From the NCBI GenBank assembly GCA_027483425.1, contig JAIXUR010000158.1:1-11450 (forward strand): a DNA stretch of 11,450 nucleotides. The letters are read 5' to 3'. A program made the position numbers and the translations under genes. This document shows positions 1-5,145 of this stretch, one piece after another; the stretch's first letter is position 1, and each line of letters begins with the position of its first letter. The notes under the pieces are model-generated. The model ran no database searches. It was not told where the DNA came from and was given only the letters and a program-made list of their open reading frames with translations. Origin of the DNA: Cyanobacteriota bacterium (lineage in GTDB: Bacteria; Cyanobacteriota; Cyanobacteriia; Phormidesmidales; Phormidesmidaceae).

Positions 1-387
1 GCCGAGCGCCTGAACCAAGCCGCCCTGGAGCTGGAGAAAATACCCCAGTGCTGCCTCCAGGTGAAGCTGGTACCGGATCCCCCCAAATCTGGCCTGGATG
101 TGGATGAACTAGCGCCTTTACTACCCCAGTTCGACCAATTGACCCACCTGAAGATTCGCGGGCTGATGACCATTCCGCCCCAGGGGGCCAACGCCGATAC
201 TGTGCATCAGGTGTTCACGGGGGCAAGATCCCTGGCCGAGACCATTAATCACCAGGGCTTGAGCCACCTACACATCGACCAGCTTTCCATGGGCATGTCG
301 GGAGATTATCCGACCGCGATCGCCTGTGGAGCCACTATGGTGCGTCTGGGCACGGTGCTGTTTGGCTCCCGACCTACCTTTTCCTAG
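1..387 (+). CDS. pipY: PLP-binding protein PipY (YggS/PLPBP family), 3' part
   Basis: This is the C-terminal 128 residues of a YggS/PLPBP-family protein, a single-domain PLP-binding barrel that helps keep vitamin B6 and amino/keto-acid pools balanced. The frame is open from base 1, so the start codon and the PLP-binding lysine lie outside the window. Family landmarks visible here are the KSGL segment, the GLMTIPP strand and the C-terminal LSMGMSGDYPTAI block that binds the PLP phosphate, followed by VRLGTVLFGSR. In many cyanobacteria this gene is pipY, co-transcribed behind pipX, whose product is a co-activator of NtcA. pipX itself is not visible here, so the symbol rests on family plus the sepF-proC neighbourhood. 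The family call is nearly certain; the pipX linkage is inferred. Confidence 0.93.
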   Translation, partial: AERLNQAALELEKIPQCCLQVKLVPDPPKSGLDVDELAPLLPQFDQLTHLKIRGLMTIPPQGANADTVHQVFTGARSLAETINHQGLSHLHIDQLSMGMSGDYPTAIACGATMVRLGTVLFGSRPTFS

Positions 388-501
388 CCCGTCCCCTAGC
401 CAGAATGGTAGGTTCTCACGCAATATTAAAATGCGATCGGAAAAGTTTTAATTAAAAGCTTTAATAACCGTGAAGCAGCTCTTCCTTTTTGGGATTTCAT
501 G

Positions 502-507
502 TATACT
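502..507 (+). promoter_or_regulatory. Candidate -10 box upstream of sepF
   Basis: TATACT at 502-507 is a good match to the sigma-70 -10 consensus and sits just downstream of the AT-rich stretch 421-468. No convincing -35 hexamer lies 16-18 bases upstream. Transcription would begin near 514 and yield a leader of about 300 nt before sepF, or a small RNA. This is only a candidate. Confidence 0.3.
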
Positions 508-546
508 GTGGTCTCAATATTCTGTATGCAGGGTATTAACGCAGAG

Positions 547-622
547 CCTAAACCTGCTTAGCCAGAGTTAAGAATGTCGCCGTGGTGATGTTCCACCCCT
601 GGGATTTCAGCTCAGGTTTAGG
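547..622 (+). ncRNA. Candidate structured RNA or leader hairpin upstream of sepF
   Basis: CCTAAACCTG at 547-556 pairs perfectly with CAGGTTTAGG at 613-622. Nested inside are CCAG (562-565) with CTGG (599-602) and GTGG (582-585) with CCAC (593-596), giving one coherent bulged hairpin of about 76 nt. It lies downstream of the candidate -10 box at 502. It could be a cis-acting leader element of sepF or part of an independent non-coding RNA. I could not match it to a known RNA family from memory. Confidence 0.35.
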
Positions 623-676
623 TAGTCAGGCACCTCCTGTAGGGCCTGATTTACCCCAATCCCCAGGTTAGCCCTA

Positions 677-713
677 CCATTTTTCACAACAGCCGTTGCA
701 AATGGAAAAATGG
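677..713 (+). promoter_or_regulatory. Two-tier hairpin in the sepF leader
   Basis: CCATTTTTC (677-685) and GAAAAATGG (705-713) form a perfect 9-bp stem. Its interior holds a second perfect stem, CAAC (687-690) with GTTG (695-698), around the loop AGCC. No T-tract follows, so it is not a classical terminator. It may be the 3' structure of an upstream small RNA or a regulatory hairpin in the sepF leader. Confidence 0.4.
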
Positions 714-803
714 CGCTATCATGGCCATCGATAGCCGGAGCATCATGATACCCCCTATCGGTCCATGACCACGGGGTTTACCGACCTAAATGATAGTCAT
801 CGT

Positions 804-818
804 GGAGTGTAAGTTGTG
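804..818 (+). promoter_or_regulatory. sepF ribosome binding site and GTG start
   Basis: GGAG at 804-807 lies eight bases before the GTG at 816. The alternative ATG at 825 would be 17 bases away, too far for this site. The GTG also preserves the short N-terminal helix (SNMFSKLRDF) expected of SepF, so the GTG start is preferred. Confidence 0.65.
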
Positions 819-1418
819 AGCAACATGTTTTCTAAGCTGCGGGACTTCGTTGGCCTCAACGACCCAGCAGACTACGACTATGAATACGAAGAAATGGATG
901 GTGAGGAATACCAAAACCTCTACCAAGAAGAAAATACCCAGCCTATTGTGCAGCCCCAGCCCGAAGAAGTGCGGCGGACCAGCCGCCCCCGTCGCGAACG
1001 TATGATGCCCACTGATGCAGGAATGACCCCGATGGCCAGCAATGTAATTGGTATGCCTGGTGCCATGAATGGCACCTCCGAAGTGGTTGTAATGGAGCCT
1101 CGCTCCTTTGAGGAAATGCCCCAGGCCATTCAGGCCCTGCGGGAGCGCAAGTCCGTGGTGCTGAACCTCACCATCATGGATCCTGACCAAGCCCAGCGCG
1201 CCGTTGACTTCGTTGCGGGCGGCACCTACGCCATCGACGGCCACCAAGAGCGCATTGGCGAAAGCATCTTCCTGTTCACCCCCAACTGCGTACAGGTGAG
1301 CACCCCCAGCGAGTACGAAGAAGAGGTCTTTATGGGTCAGCCCCAGACCATGCCCATGGCTGGTCAAATGCCTCCCGCTCCCGCCTGGGGTACCGAGCCT
1401 ATGGTTCGCATGGCCTAG
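816..1418 (+). CDS. sepF: Cell division protein SepF
   Basis: SepF (Cdv2 in cyanobacteria) binds FtsZ filaments and tethers them to the membrane during Z-ring assembly; it is essential or near-essential in cyanobacteria. The 200-residue product shows the usual plan. An N-terminal amphipathic segment (residues 1-12, MSNMFSKLRDFV) serves membrane binding. An acidic, proline- and methionine-rich linker spans about 18-88. The conserved SepF domain spans about 89-171 and includes VVVMEPRSFEE, the strand VVLNLT, the helix QAQRAVDFVAGG and the IFLFTPNCVQV strand. A methionine/proline-rich tail follows (172-200). It sits between pipY and proC, a known cyanobacterial order, but with long spacers on both sides, so it is probably transcribed partly on its own. 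The 193-residue opposite-strand open frame over it is a composition shadow. Confidence 0.95.
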   Translation: MSNMFSKLRDFVGLNDPADYDYEYEEMDGEEYQNLYQEENTQPIVQPQPEEVRRTSRPRRERMMPTDAGMTPMASNVIGMPGAMNGTSEVVVMEPRSFEEMPQAIQALRERKSVVLNLTIMDPDQAQRAVDFVAGGTYAIDGHQERIGESIFLFTPNCVQVSTPSEYEEEVFMGQPQTMPMAGQMPPAPAWGTEPMVRMA

Positions 1419-1468
1419 GTTAGAGCGTCCTTACCAGTTCACACACACTCTAAGCTCTGACTATCATC

Positions 1469-1491
1469 GCCCCCAGACTGGCTCTGGGGGC
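1469..1491 (+). terminator. Hairpin terminator after sepF
   Basis: GCCCCCAGA (1469-1477) and TCTGGGGGC (1483-1491) form a perfect 9-bp GC-rich stem with a 5-base loop, 51 bases after the sepF stop. There is no T-run downstream, as is common for cyanobacterial terminators. It could also act as a processing or stability element between sepF and proC. Confidence 0.6.
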
Positions 1492-1548
1492 TACCTTAAG
1501 GTATGGTCTTCACTGACGGCGTGAGTAATCTAGGTCGTAGGTGAGCGT

Positions 1549-2358
1549 ATGCTTGAGGCAACATTTGGGGTTATCGGCGGCGGGATGATGGGAGAGGCTC
1601 TCATTGCCCGCCTTCTTGATCAGGGAATTTTTGCCCCTGGGGCCGTGGTGGTGAGCGATCCCCAGGCGACCCGACGAGAGGTTTTGCACCACACCTACGG
1701 CGTGCAGACCACGGCGGACAATCAGGCGGTGATGGATGCCGCCGAGACAGTTTTATTGGCGATTAAGCCCCAGCTGCTGACGGCGGTGGCGGCGGGGTTG
1801 ACACCGCCCAAAACCGAGCATCCCCTGCTGCTGTCAATTTTGGCAGGGGCCTCCCTCGCTCGCCTCGGGCAAGCGTTTCCCGGCTGGGCGGTGGTGCGGG
1901 CCATGCCCAATACGCCTGCGACCGTGGGGGCGGGGGTGACGGCCCTGGCGGCGGGGGATGGGGTCAGCGCTGAGCAGCGATCCCAGGCTCGCACCATCTT
2001 TGCCAGCGTGGGCACCGTGGTGGAGGTCCCCGAGGCGCAGATGGATGCGGTGACGGCCCTGTCGGGGTCGGGGCCGGGGTACATGGCCCTGGTGGTGGAG
2101 GCGCTGGCCGACGGCGGCGTGGCGGTGGGATTGCCAAGAGCGATCGCACTGGAACTGGCGATCGCCACGGTGCGCGGTACCGGCGAACTCCTGCACCAGG
2201 GCAACCTGCATCCTGCCGTGCTCAAGGATCGGGTCACCAGCCCCGGCGGCACCACCATTGCTGGGATTGCCGCCCTAGAGGCCGGGGGACTGCGATCGGC
2301 CCTGATGGAGGCGGTGCGGGCCGCTCACCGACGCTCTCAAGAATTGGGTCAATCCTGA
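1549..2358 (+). CDS. proC: Pyrroline-5-carboxylate reductase
   Basis: ProC reduces 1-pyrroline-5-carboxylate to L-proline with NAD(P)H, the last step of proline synthesis in the cytosol. The 269-residue product has the usual family length. The N-terminal Rossmann motif GVIGGGMMGEA (7-17) binds the nucleotide; SILAGASLARL (96-106) and VVRAMPNTPATVGAG (115-129) follow. The C-terminal dimerisation and active-site domain carries ALSGSGPGY (170-178) and the signature run DRVTSPGGTTIAGIAALE (227-244). The ATG start is the natural one, with the Rossmann strand beginning five residues later; the upstream AGGTGA is only a modest ribosome binding site. The stop codon overlaps the next start (TGATG), so the downstream DUF2442 gene is probably translationally coupled. 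Two HIP1 octamers lie at 2140-2147 and 2158-2165. Confidence 0.97.
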   Translation: MLEATFGVIGGGMMGEALIARLLDQGIFAPGAVVVSDPQATRREVLHHTYGVQTTADNQAVMDAAETVLLAIKPQLLTAVAAGLTPPKTEHPLLLSILAGASLARLGQAFPGWAVVRAMPNTPATVGAGVTALAAGDGVSAEQRSQARTIFASVGTVVEVPEAQMDAVTALSGSGPGYMALVVEALADGGVAVGLPRAIALELAIATVRGTGELLHQGNLHPAVLKDRVTSPGGTTIAGIAALEAGGLRSALMEAVRAAHRRSQELGQS

Positions 2359-2702
2359 TGGAGCTTCAGTGTTGGAGGCCTGGCATGACGTCTTCAAGGG
2401 TTGAAATCCTCAATATTCCTGAAATTCAGCAGGTTTCTGTGACAGAAGATTTGCTCACGGTGAGTCTGTCTGATGGGCGCGTGATCGGTGTGCCCTTGGC
2501 CTGGTATCCTCGCCTCCTCCACAGCACCCCGGTAGAACGCAACAACTGGCGACTAACGGGAGGTCAAGCAGGTATTCACTGGCCAGAGCTAGATGAAGAT
2601 ATCAGCCTGAAGAATATTTTACTAGGCCAACCTTCAGGGGAAAGCCAGACCTCGTTACAACGGTGGCTAGAAAATCGTAACTTCCAGCCCCAAAGCTCAT
2701 AG
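2358..2702 (+). CDS. DUF2442 domain protein
   Basis: This small soluble protein of unknown function has 114 residues from the overlapping ATG, or 105 from the ATG at 2385, which starts just before the conserved region. The family features are an early beta-hairpin (VTEDLLTVSLSDGRVIGVPL), the WYPRLLHSTPVERNNW segment and the near-terminal IHWPELDEDISLKNIL followed by a short tail. DUF2442 proteins are often found beside DUF4160 proteins in putative toxin-antitoxin-like pairs. No such partner is present here. The gene shares one base with the proC stop and is followed by a strong hairpin, so it behaves as the last gene of a proC unit. The domain call is confident; the function is not known. Confidence 0.82.
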   Translation: MELQCWRPGMTSSRVEILNIPEIQQVSVTEDLLTVSLSDGRVIGVPLAWYPRLLHSTPVERNNWRLTGGQAGIHWPELDEDISLKNILLGQPSGESQTSLQRWLENRNFQPQSS

Positions 2703-2709
2703 AACAGTA

Positions 2710-2734
2710 GACGGGCCTGGACCTCAGGCCCGTC
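2710..2734. terminator. Bidirectional hairpin between convergent genes
   Basis: GACGGGCCTG (2710-2719) and CAGGCCCGTC (2725-2734) form a perfect 10-bp stem with a 5-base loop, followed on the + strand by GTTT. It begins eight bases after the DUF2442 stop and lies 36 bases beyond the stop of the convergent oxidoreductase gene, so it can end both transcripts. Confidence 0.8.
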
Positions 2735-2769
2735 GTTTAGGCAAAACAATCCATTCCTACCTGAGGTTT

Positions 2770-4050
2770 CTAGGATCCCATGGCCACTTCGTTGACGGTC
2801 TGCGGCCCACGGGGGTGGCGGCCCCCGGCCCTCGTCGCCACCTGGTCTGCCAAATAGTCAGCGTCGCGGGCGATCCCCGAGAATCGACCAGAGCCCCAGG
2901 TATACAACCAGGGCAGCCCTAGGAAATAGAACCCTGGCACGGCGGTCACGCCTCGGCGGTGGCCAGGGTAGCCCTGGCCATCGAACACGGGTAGCTCGAC
3001 CCAGCCAAAGTCGGTGCCGTAGCCAATGCACCAAATCACCGAGGTGATATTGGCCTCGCCATAGTCAAGGCTGGTGTCCACCGTCTCCGGCTCCCAGACC
3101 GGGCGATAGGGCGGCTCCACCGGCGCATCCAAGCCCTGCTTGTCGATGTAGGCATCAATGGTGCGCTTAATGCTTTCGGCGACGGCATCGGCCTGGTCGA
3201 GGTTGTGCTTGAGGTCATCGCTAAACTCCAGGCGGGTGCCCTGAATAGCGGTCAGTCGCCCGTGGAGCGCCATGCCCTGGAGGGCAAAGTGGCGTAGGTC
3301 AATCTCGCGCCCGCCGTCGCGCCCGGTGACGTAGTGGTTGGTCCTGTGGCGCACGGTGTCTTTTTGGGGGTGGTCATCAATGGCCAGGTCGTAGTAGCCC
3401 ATCTGGTCGAGCCATGCCACCACGTCTTTGCCTCGGTAGCGACGGGGCGATCGCGGCGCACCCCCCACGCACAAATGTACCTGGCGACCCGCCAAATGCA
3501 AGTCTTCGGCAATTTGACAGCCCGACTGACCGGTGCCGACCACCAGCACCGATCCCTCGGGCAATGACTCAGGGTTGCGATACTCCGCCGCATGCAGCTG
3601 CACCACCTCAGGGGCCAAGCGCTCCGCCAGTCGGGGAATTTTAGGGGTGTGGTAGCCGCCCGTAGCGGATACCACCTGGTCGGCGGTGAAGGTACCCTGG
3701 GGGGTGACTACCTCAAAGCCGCCGCCCTCGCGCTGGCGCACTCGCTGCACCGCGATCCCTGTCTTGAGGGGCGGGTCAAAGTGACTGACGTAGCGCTCAA
3801 TGTACTCCACGATGGCGTCGCGACCCATGAACCCCTCGGGGTCGTCGCCGGGGTAGGCAAAGCCCGGCAGCTGGCACTGCCAGTTGGGGGTGACGAGGCA
3901 AAACGAGTCCCACCGTTTGGTGCGCCAGGAGTGGGCGACCTGGTGCTGCTCCAGCACGATGTGGTCAAGGCCCCGGCGCTGCAAGCAATAGCTCATCGAC
4001 AGCCCCGCCTGGCCACCGCCGATCACAATTACGCCGTAGTGCATGGCCAT
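2770..4050 (-). CDS. MSMEG_0569-family flavin-dependent oxidoreductase
   Basis: This is a predicted FAD- and NAD(P)H-binding oxidoreductase or monooxygenase related to flavin-containing monooxygenases, of the MSMEG_0569 type that accompanies Nit1 nitrilase clusters. Numbered from the ATG at 4050 (426 residues), the FAD motif GGGQAG is at 11-16, the ATGGYHTP segment at 129-136 and the NAD(P)H motif GTGQSG at 172-177. The C-terminal region has WCIGYGTDFGW and a YTWGSGRFSGIA motif. The frame extends upstream to a GTG at 4098, but that extension translates a heptamer repeat (LKIQNPK) and lacks a ribosome binding site, so ATG 4050 or ATG 4044 is preferred. The gene is divergent from the rest of the cluster and has its own NtcA-type promoter at 4139-4181. 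Its substrate is unknown; by context it acts on an intermediate of the nitrilase pathway. Confidence 0.88.
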   Translation of the reverse strand: MAMHYGVIVIGGGQAGLSMSYCLQRRGLDHIVLEQHQVAHSWRTKRWDSFCLVTPNWQCQLPGFAYPGDDPEGFMGRDAIVEYIERYVSHFDPPLKTGIAVQRVRQREGGGFEVVTPQGTFTADQVVSATGGYHTPKIPRLAERLAPEVVQLHAAEYRNPESLPEGSVLVVGTGQSGCQIAEDLHLAGRQVHLCVGGAPRSPRRYRGKDVVAWLDQMGYYDLAIDDHPQKDTVRHRTNHYVTGRDGGREIDLRHFALQGMALHGRLTAIQGTRLEFSDDLKHNLDQADAVAESIKRTIDAYIDKQGLDAPVEPPYRPVWEPETVDTSLDYGEANITSVIWCIGYGTDFGWVELPVFDGQGYPGHRRGVTAVPGFYFLGLPWLYTWGSGRFSGIARDADYLADQVATRAGGRHPRGPQTVNEVAMGS

Positions 4051-4060
4051 AGGTGATACC

Positions 4061-4081
4061 GATTTTGGATTTTGGATTTTT
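4061..4081. repeat. Heptamer tandem repeat (GATTTTG x3)
   Basis: Two exact copies of GATTTTG (4061-4067, 4068-4074) are followed by GATTTTT (4075-4081). Short heptamer repeats of this kind are scattered through cyanobacterial intergenic DNA. Here the repeat lies in the predicted untranslated leader of the leftward oxidoreductase gene, which argues against the GTG start at 4098. Confidence 0.75.
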
Positions 4082-4138
4082 AGATGGGCGATGCTCACGG
4101 AGAAGCGCTGGCCTGAAGGGGAGTGGGTTTGTGTTTTT

Positions 4139-4181
4139 ACCCTAGGTCGTTGTCTGGGGAGATGCTTGTAGCTCTGGCTAC
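4139..4181 (-). promoter_or_regulatory. Class II NtcA promoter for the oxidoreductase
   Basis: On the - strand the perfect NtcA motif GTAGCCAGAGCTAC (4181 to 4168) is followed 23 bases later by TAGGGT (4144 to 4139), matching the class II layout GTAN8TAC-N20-24-TAN3T. A site centred at -41.5 predicts transcription from about 4132-4133, giving a leader of about 83 nt to the ATG at 4050. The motif and spacing are seen directly; NtcA activation is inferred. Confidence 0.8.
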
Positions 4182-4265
4182 CGAACGCTGGGATCTAGCG
4201 CTAGTGGGAGGTCTGGGGGGTGCGATCGCCCATTTCTCTAGCGGACTCGGGTCTATTCAGCGTCG

Positions 4266-4289
4266 ACCCCTATCACTTTCGATAGGGGT
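4266..4289. repeat. Palindrome midway between the two NtcA promoters
   Basis: ACCCCTATC (4266-4274) and GATAGGGGT (4281-4289) form a perfect 9-bp stem around a 6-base loop. It lies outside both predicted transcripts, almost halfway between the two predicted start sites (about 4133 and 4433). It could be a dispersed palindromic repeat, an insulator or a protein-binding site. The half-sequence CCCCTATC also occurs at 752-759 in the sepF leader. Confidence 0.5.
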
Positions 4290-4384
4290 GATGCCAACCA
4301 TGGCGCTCAATTTCCTCAAAAATAGAAGGAAAGACCGGCCTCAAGGCCGCTGCCCCTGTTGATTCGGGTAGACCTAACCGGTTT

Positions 4385-4426
4385 GTAGTGACTGATACGG
4401 GCATCCGTGGGGATCACCCCTAAGGT
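4385..4426 (+). promoter_or_regulatory. Class II NtcA promoter for the nitrilase operon
   Basis: The perfect NtcA motif GTAGTGACTGATAC at 4385-4398 is followed exactly 22 bases later by the -10 box TAAGGT (4421-4426). Centring the site at -41.5 predicts transcription from the A at 4433, seven bases after the -10 box, leaving a 79-nt leader before the ATG at 4512. Between activator site and -10 box lies a small dyad, GGGG-ATCA-CCCC (4409-4420), which may be fortuitous. The architecture is seen directly; activation by NtcA under nitrogen limitation is inferred from the known class II rule. Confidence 0.87.
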
Positions 4427-4464
4427 GCTGGAACGTGCAGCTAGACATCCAGGACTGCCAGTAG

Positions 4465-4490
4465 TTTTGCCCAGCAATTTTGCCCAGTAA
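4465..4490 (+). repeat. 13-bp tandem repeat in the Sll0783-like gene leader
   Basis: TTTTGCCCAGCAA (4465-4477) is directly followed by TTTTGCCCAGTAA (4478-4490), with one mismatch, and then by TTTTT. A degenerate partial copy (TGCCAGTAG, 4456-4464) precedes them. The array lies within the predicted 5' leader, immediately before the ribosome binding site AAGGAA at 4497-4502. Confidence 0.75.
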
Positions 4491-4511
4491 TTTTTCAAGG
4501 AACTAACATCC

Positions 4512-4994
4512 ATGCCTGAAGTAACTCAGCCAGCCCACCAGGCTGGAGATTTTTTGGTTGATTACGAAGAGAAAGTCTTTCCCGATGTGCAGGCTGAGCC
4601 CGGCGAAAAAGCCCTCGTCACCTTCCACACCGTGGCCTTTGAAGGCTCCATCGGTCTGGTGAACCTGTTGCAGGCGACCCGACTGATTCGCAAAGGCTTT
4701 GAGACCTCGGTACTGCTCTACGGCCCTGGGGTCACCCTGGGGGTGCAGCGGGGCTTTCCGAAACTGGGCGACGAGGCCTTTCCCGGCCACATGGCCATGA
4801 ACAATCAAATGGTGAAGGTGATGGAGCTGGGCGGTAAGGTCTACGCCTGCCGCTTCGCCCTCCAAGCCCTCTATGGTCACGGCGAGCCCTCCCTGATCCC
4901 CGGCATTCGTCCCATTAACCCCCTCGACGTACTGGATATTGTGCTGCTGCACCGCAAAGAAGGGGCCTTTATCCTCGATACCTGGACCATGTAA
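4512..4994 (+). CDS. Sll0783/MSMEG_0572-family nitrogen starvation protein
   Basis: This 160-residue soluble protein belongs to the family of Synechocystis Sll0783, one of the strongly nitrogen-starvation-induced proteins there; its loss impairs PHB accumulation under starvation. The molecular function is unknown. Visible features are a strand at about 34-42 (ALVTFHTVA), the helix and strand LLQATRLIRKGFETSVLLYGPGV (52-74) and GGKVYACRF (107-115) with the only cysteine, C113. An LLHRKEGAFILDTWTM ending closes the protein. The alternation of 'GFETSVLLYGPGV' and 'GKVYAC' resembles the DsrE/YchN-like fold; this is my inference. The ATG has a good ribosome binding site, AAGGAA, nine bases upstream. 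It is the first gene behind the NtcA promoter and is followed by a strong palindrome, so it may be expressed above the downstream genes. Confidence 0.9.
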   Translation: MPEVTQPAHQAGDFLVDYEEKVFPDVQAEPGEKALVTFHTVAFEGSIGLVNLLQATRLIRKGFETSVLLYGPGVTLGVQRGFPKLGDEAFPGHMAMNNQMVKVMELGGKVYACRFALQALYGHGEPSLIPGIRPINPLDVLDIVLLHRKEGAFILDTWTM

Positions 4995-5009
4995 AGCCCT
5001 CTCCCTCAG

Positions 5010-5038
5010 CCCCTCTCCCTAGGGAGAGGGGAGCTTTT
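5010..5038 (+). terminator. Palindromic terminator or attenuator after the Sll0783-like gene
   Basis: CCCCTCTCCCT (5010-5020) and AGGGAGAGGGG (5021-5031) are a perfect 22-base palindrome, folding as a long GC-rich hairpin, followed by TTTT at 5035-5038. It resembles an intrinsic terminator, yet the nitrilase gene follows in the same direction with no clear promoter of its own. Partial read-through is therefore likely. A related CCCTCTCCC run precedes it (4997-5005). Confidence 0.65.
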
Positions 5039-5042
5039 GTAG

Positions 5043-5059
5043 GGTGGGCACTGCCCACC
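5043..5059. repeat. Short palindrome GGTGGGCA-c-TGCCCACC
   Basis: This is a perfect 8-bp inverted repeat around one central base, directly behind the terminator-like palindrome. It resembles GTGGGCA/TGCCCAC palindromes I recall from many cyanobacterial intergenic regions, probably a dispersed repeat. The open frame extending upstream from the nitrilase start runs into this repeat, which argues against a start at 5044. Confidence 0.55.
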
Positions 5060-5145
5060 ATCCACTGACATCAACAACCCACCCACCTGTGCGATGGGCA
5101 AGAACGATACCATCCCACACAACTCTCCTCCCACCACCAACGCCC

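Larger units (their letters stand above)
388..815. other. Structured 428-base spacer between pipY and sepF
   Basis: No convincing protein gene was found in this stretch. It begins AT-rich, with a perfect 12-base palindrome TTTTAATTAAAA at 446-457, then becomes a run of inverted repeats up to the sepF ribosome binding site: 547-556 with 613-622, 677-685 with 705-713, 715-720 with 730-735, 717-723 with 744-750 (an alternative to the previous pair) and 760-763 with 767-770. This density suggests either a long structured sepF leader or an independent small RNA. No intrinsic terminator with a T-run separates it from sepF. Confidence 0.6.
4099..4511. other. Divergent control region of the nitrilase cluster
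   Basis: This 413-base stretch separates the oxidoreductase from the Sll0783-like gene (461 bases if the oxidoreductase starts at 4050). It holds two opposed NtcA-type promoters, a HIP1 octamer at 4222-4229, a 9-bp-stem palindrome at 4266-4289, a short perfect GC dyad at 4336-4349 (CGGCCT and AGGCCG) and a 13-base tandem repeat close to the downstream start codon. A 79-residue open frame at 4123-4362 is judged non-coding. Confidence 0.85.

Noticed and set aside
526..546. Sequence resembling a cDNA-library adapter (TATTAACGCAGAG)
   Set aside because: The match is partial and sits in a spacer that reads as normal genomic DNA, so it is taken as coincidence.
404..681. 9-base inverted repeat AATGGTAGG/CCTACCATT, arms at 404-412 and 673-681
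   Set aside because: Arms 260 bases apart of this length are expected by chance in a spacer of this size, and the right arm takes part in a better local hairpin.
786..1367. 193-residue open frame on the - strand opposite sepF
   Set aside because: It lies entirely over the clear sepF gene, is rich in His/Gly/Val from reversed codons and matches no family I recognise.
4123..4362. 79-residue open frame in the divergent control region
   Set aside because: It spans the NtcA site, a HIP1 site and a palindrome, has no recognisable domain and no ribosome binding site.
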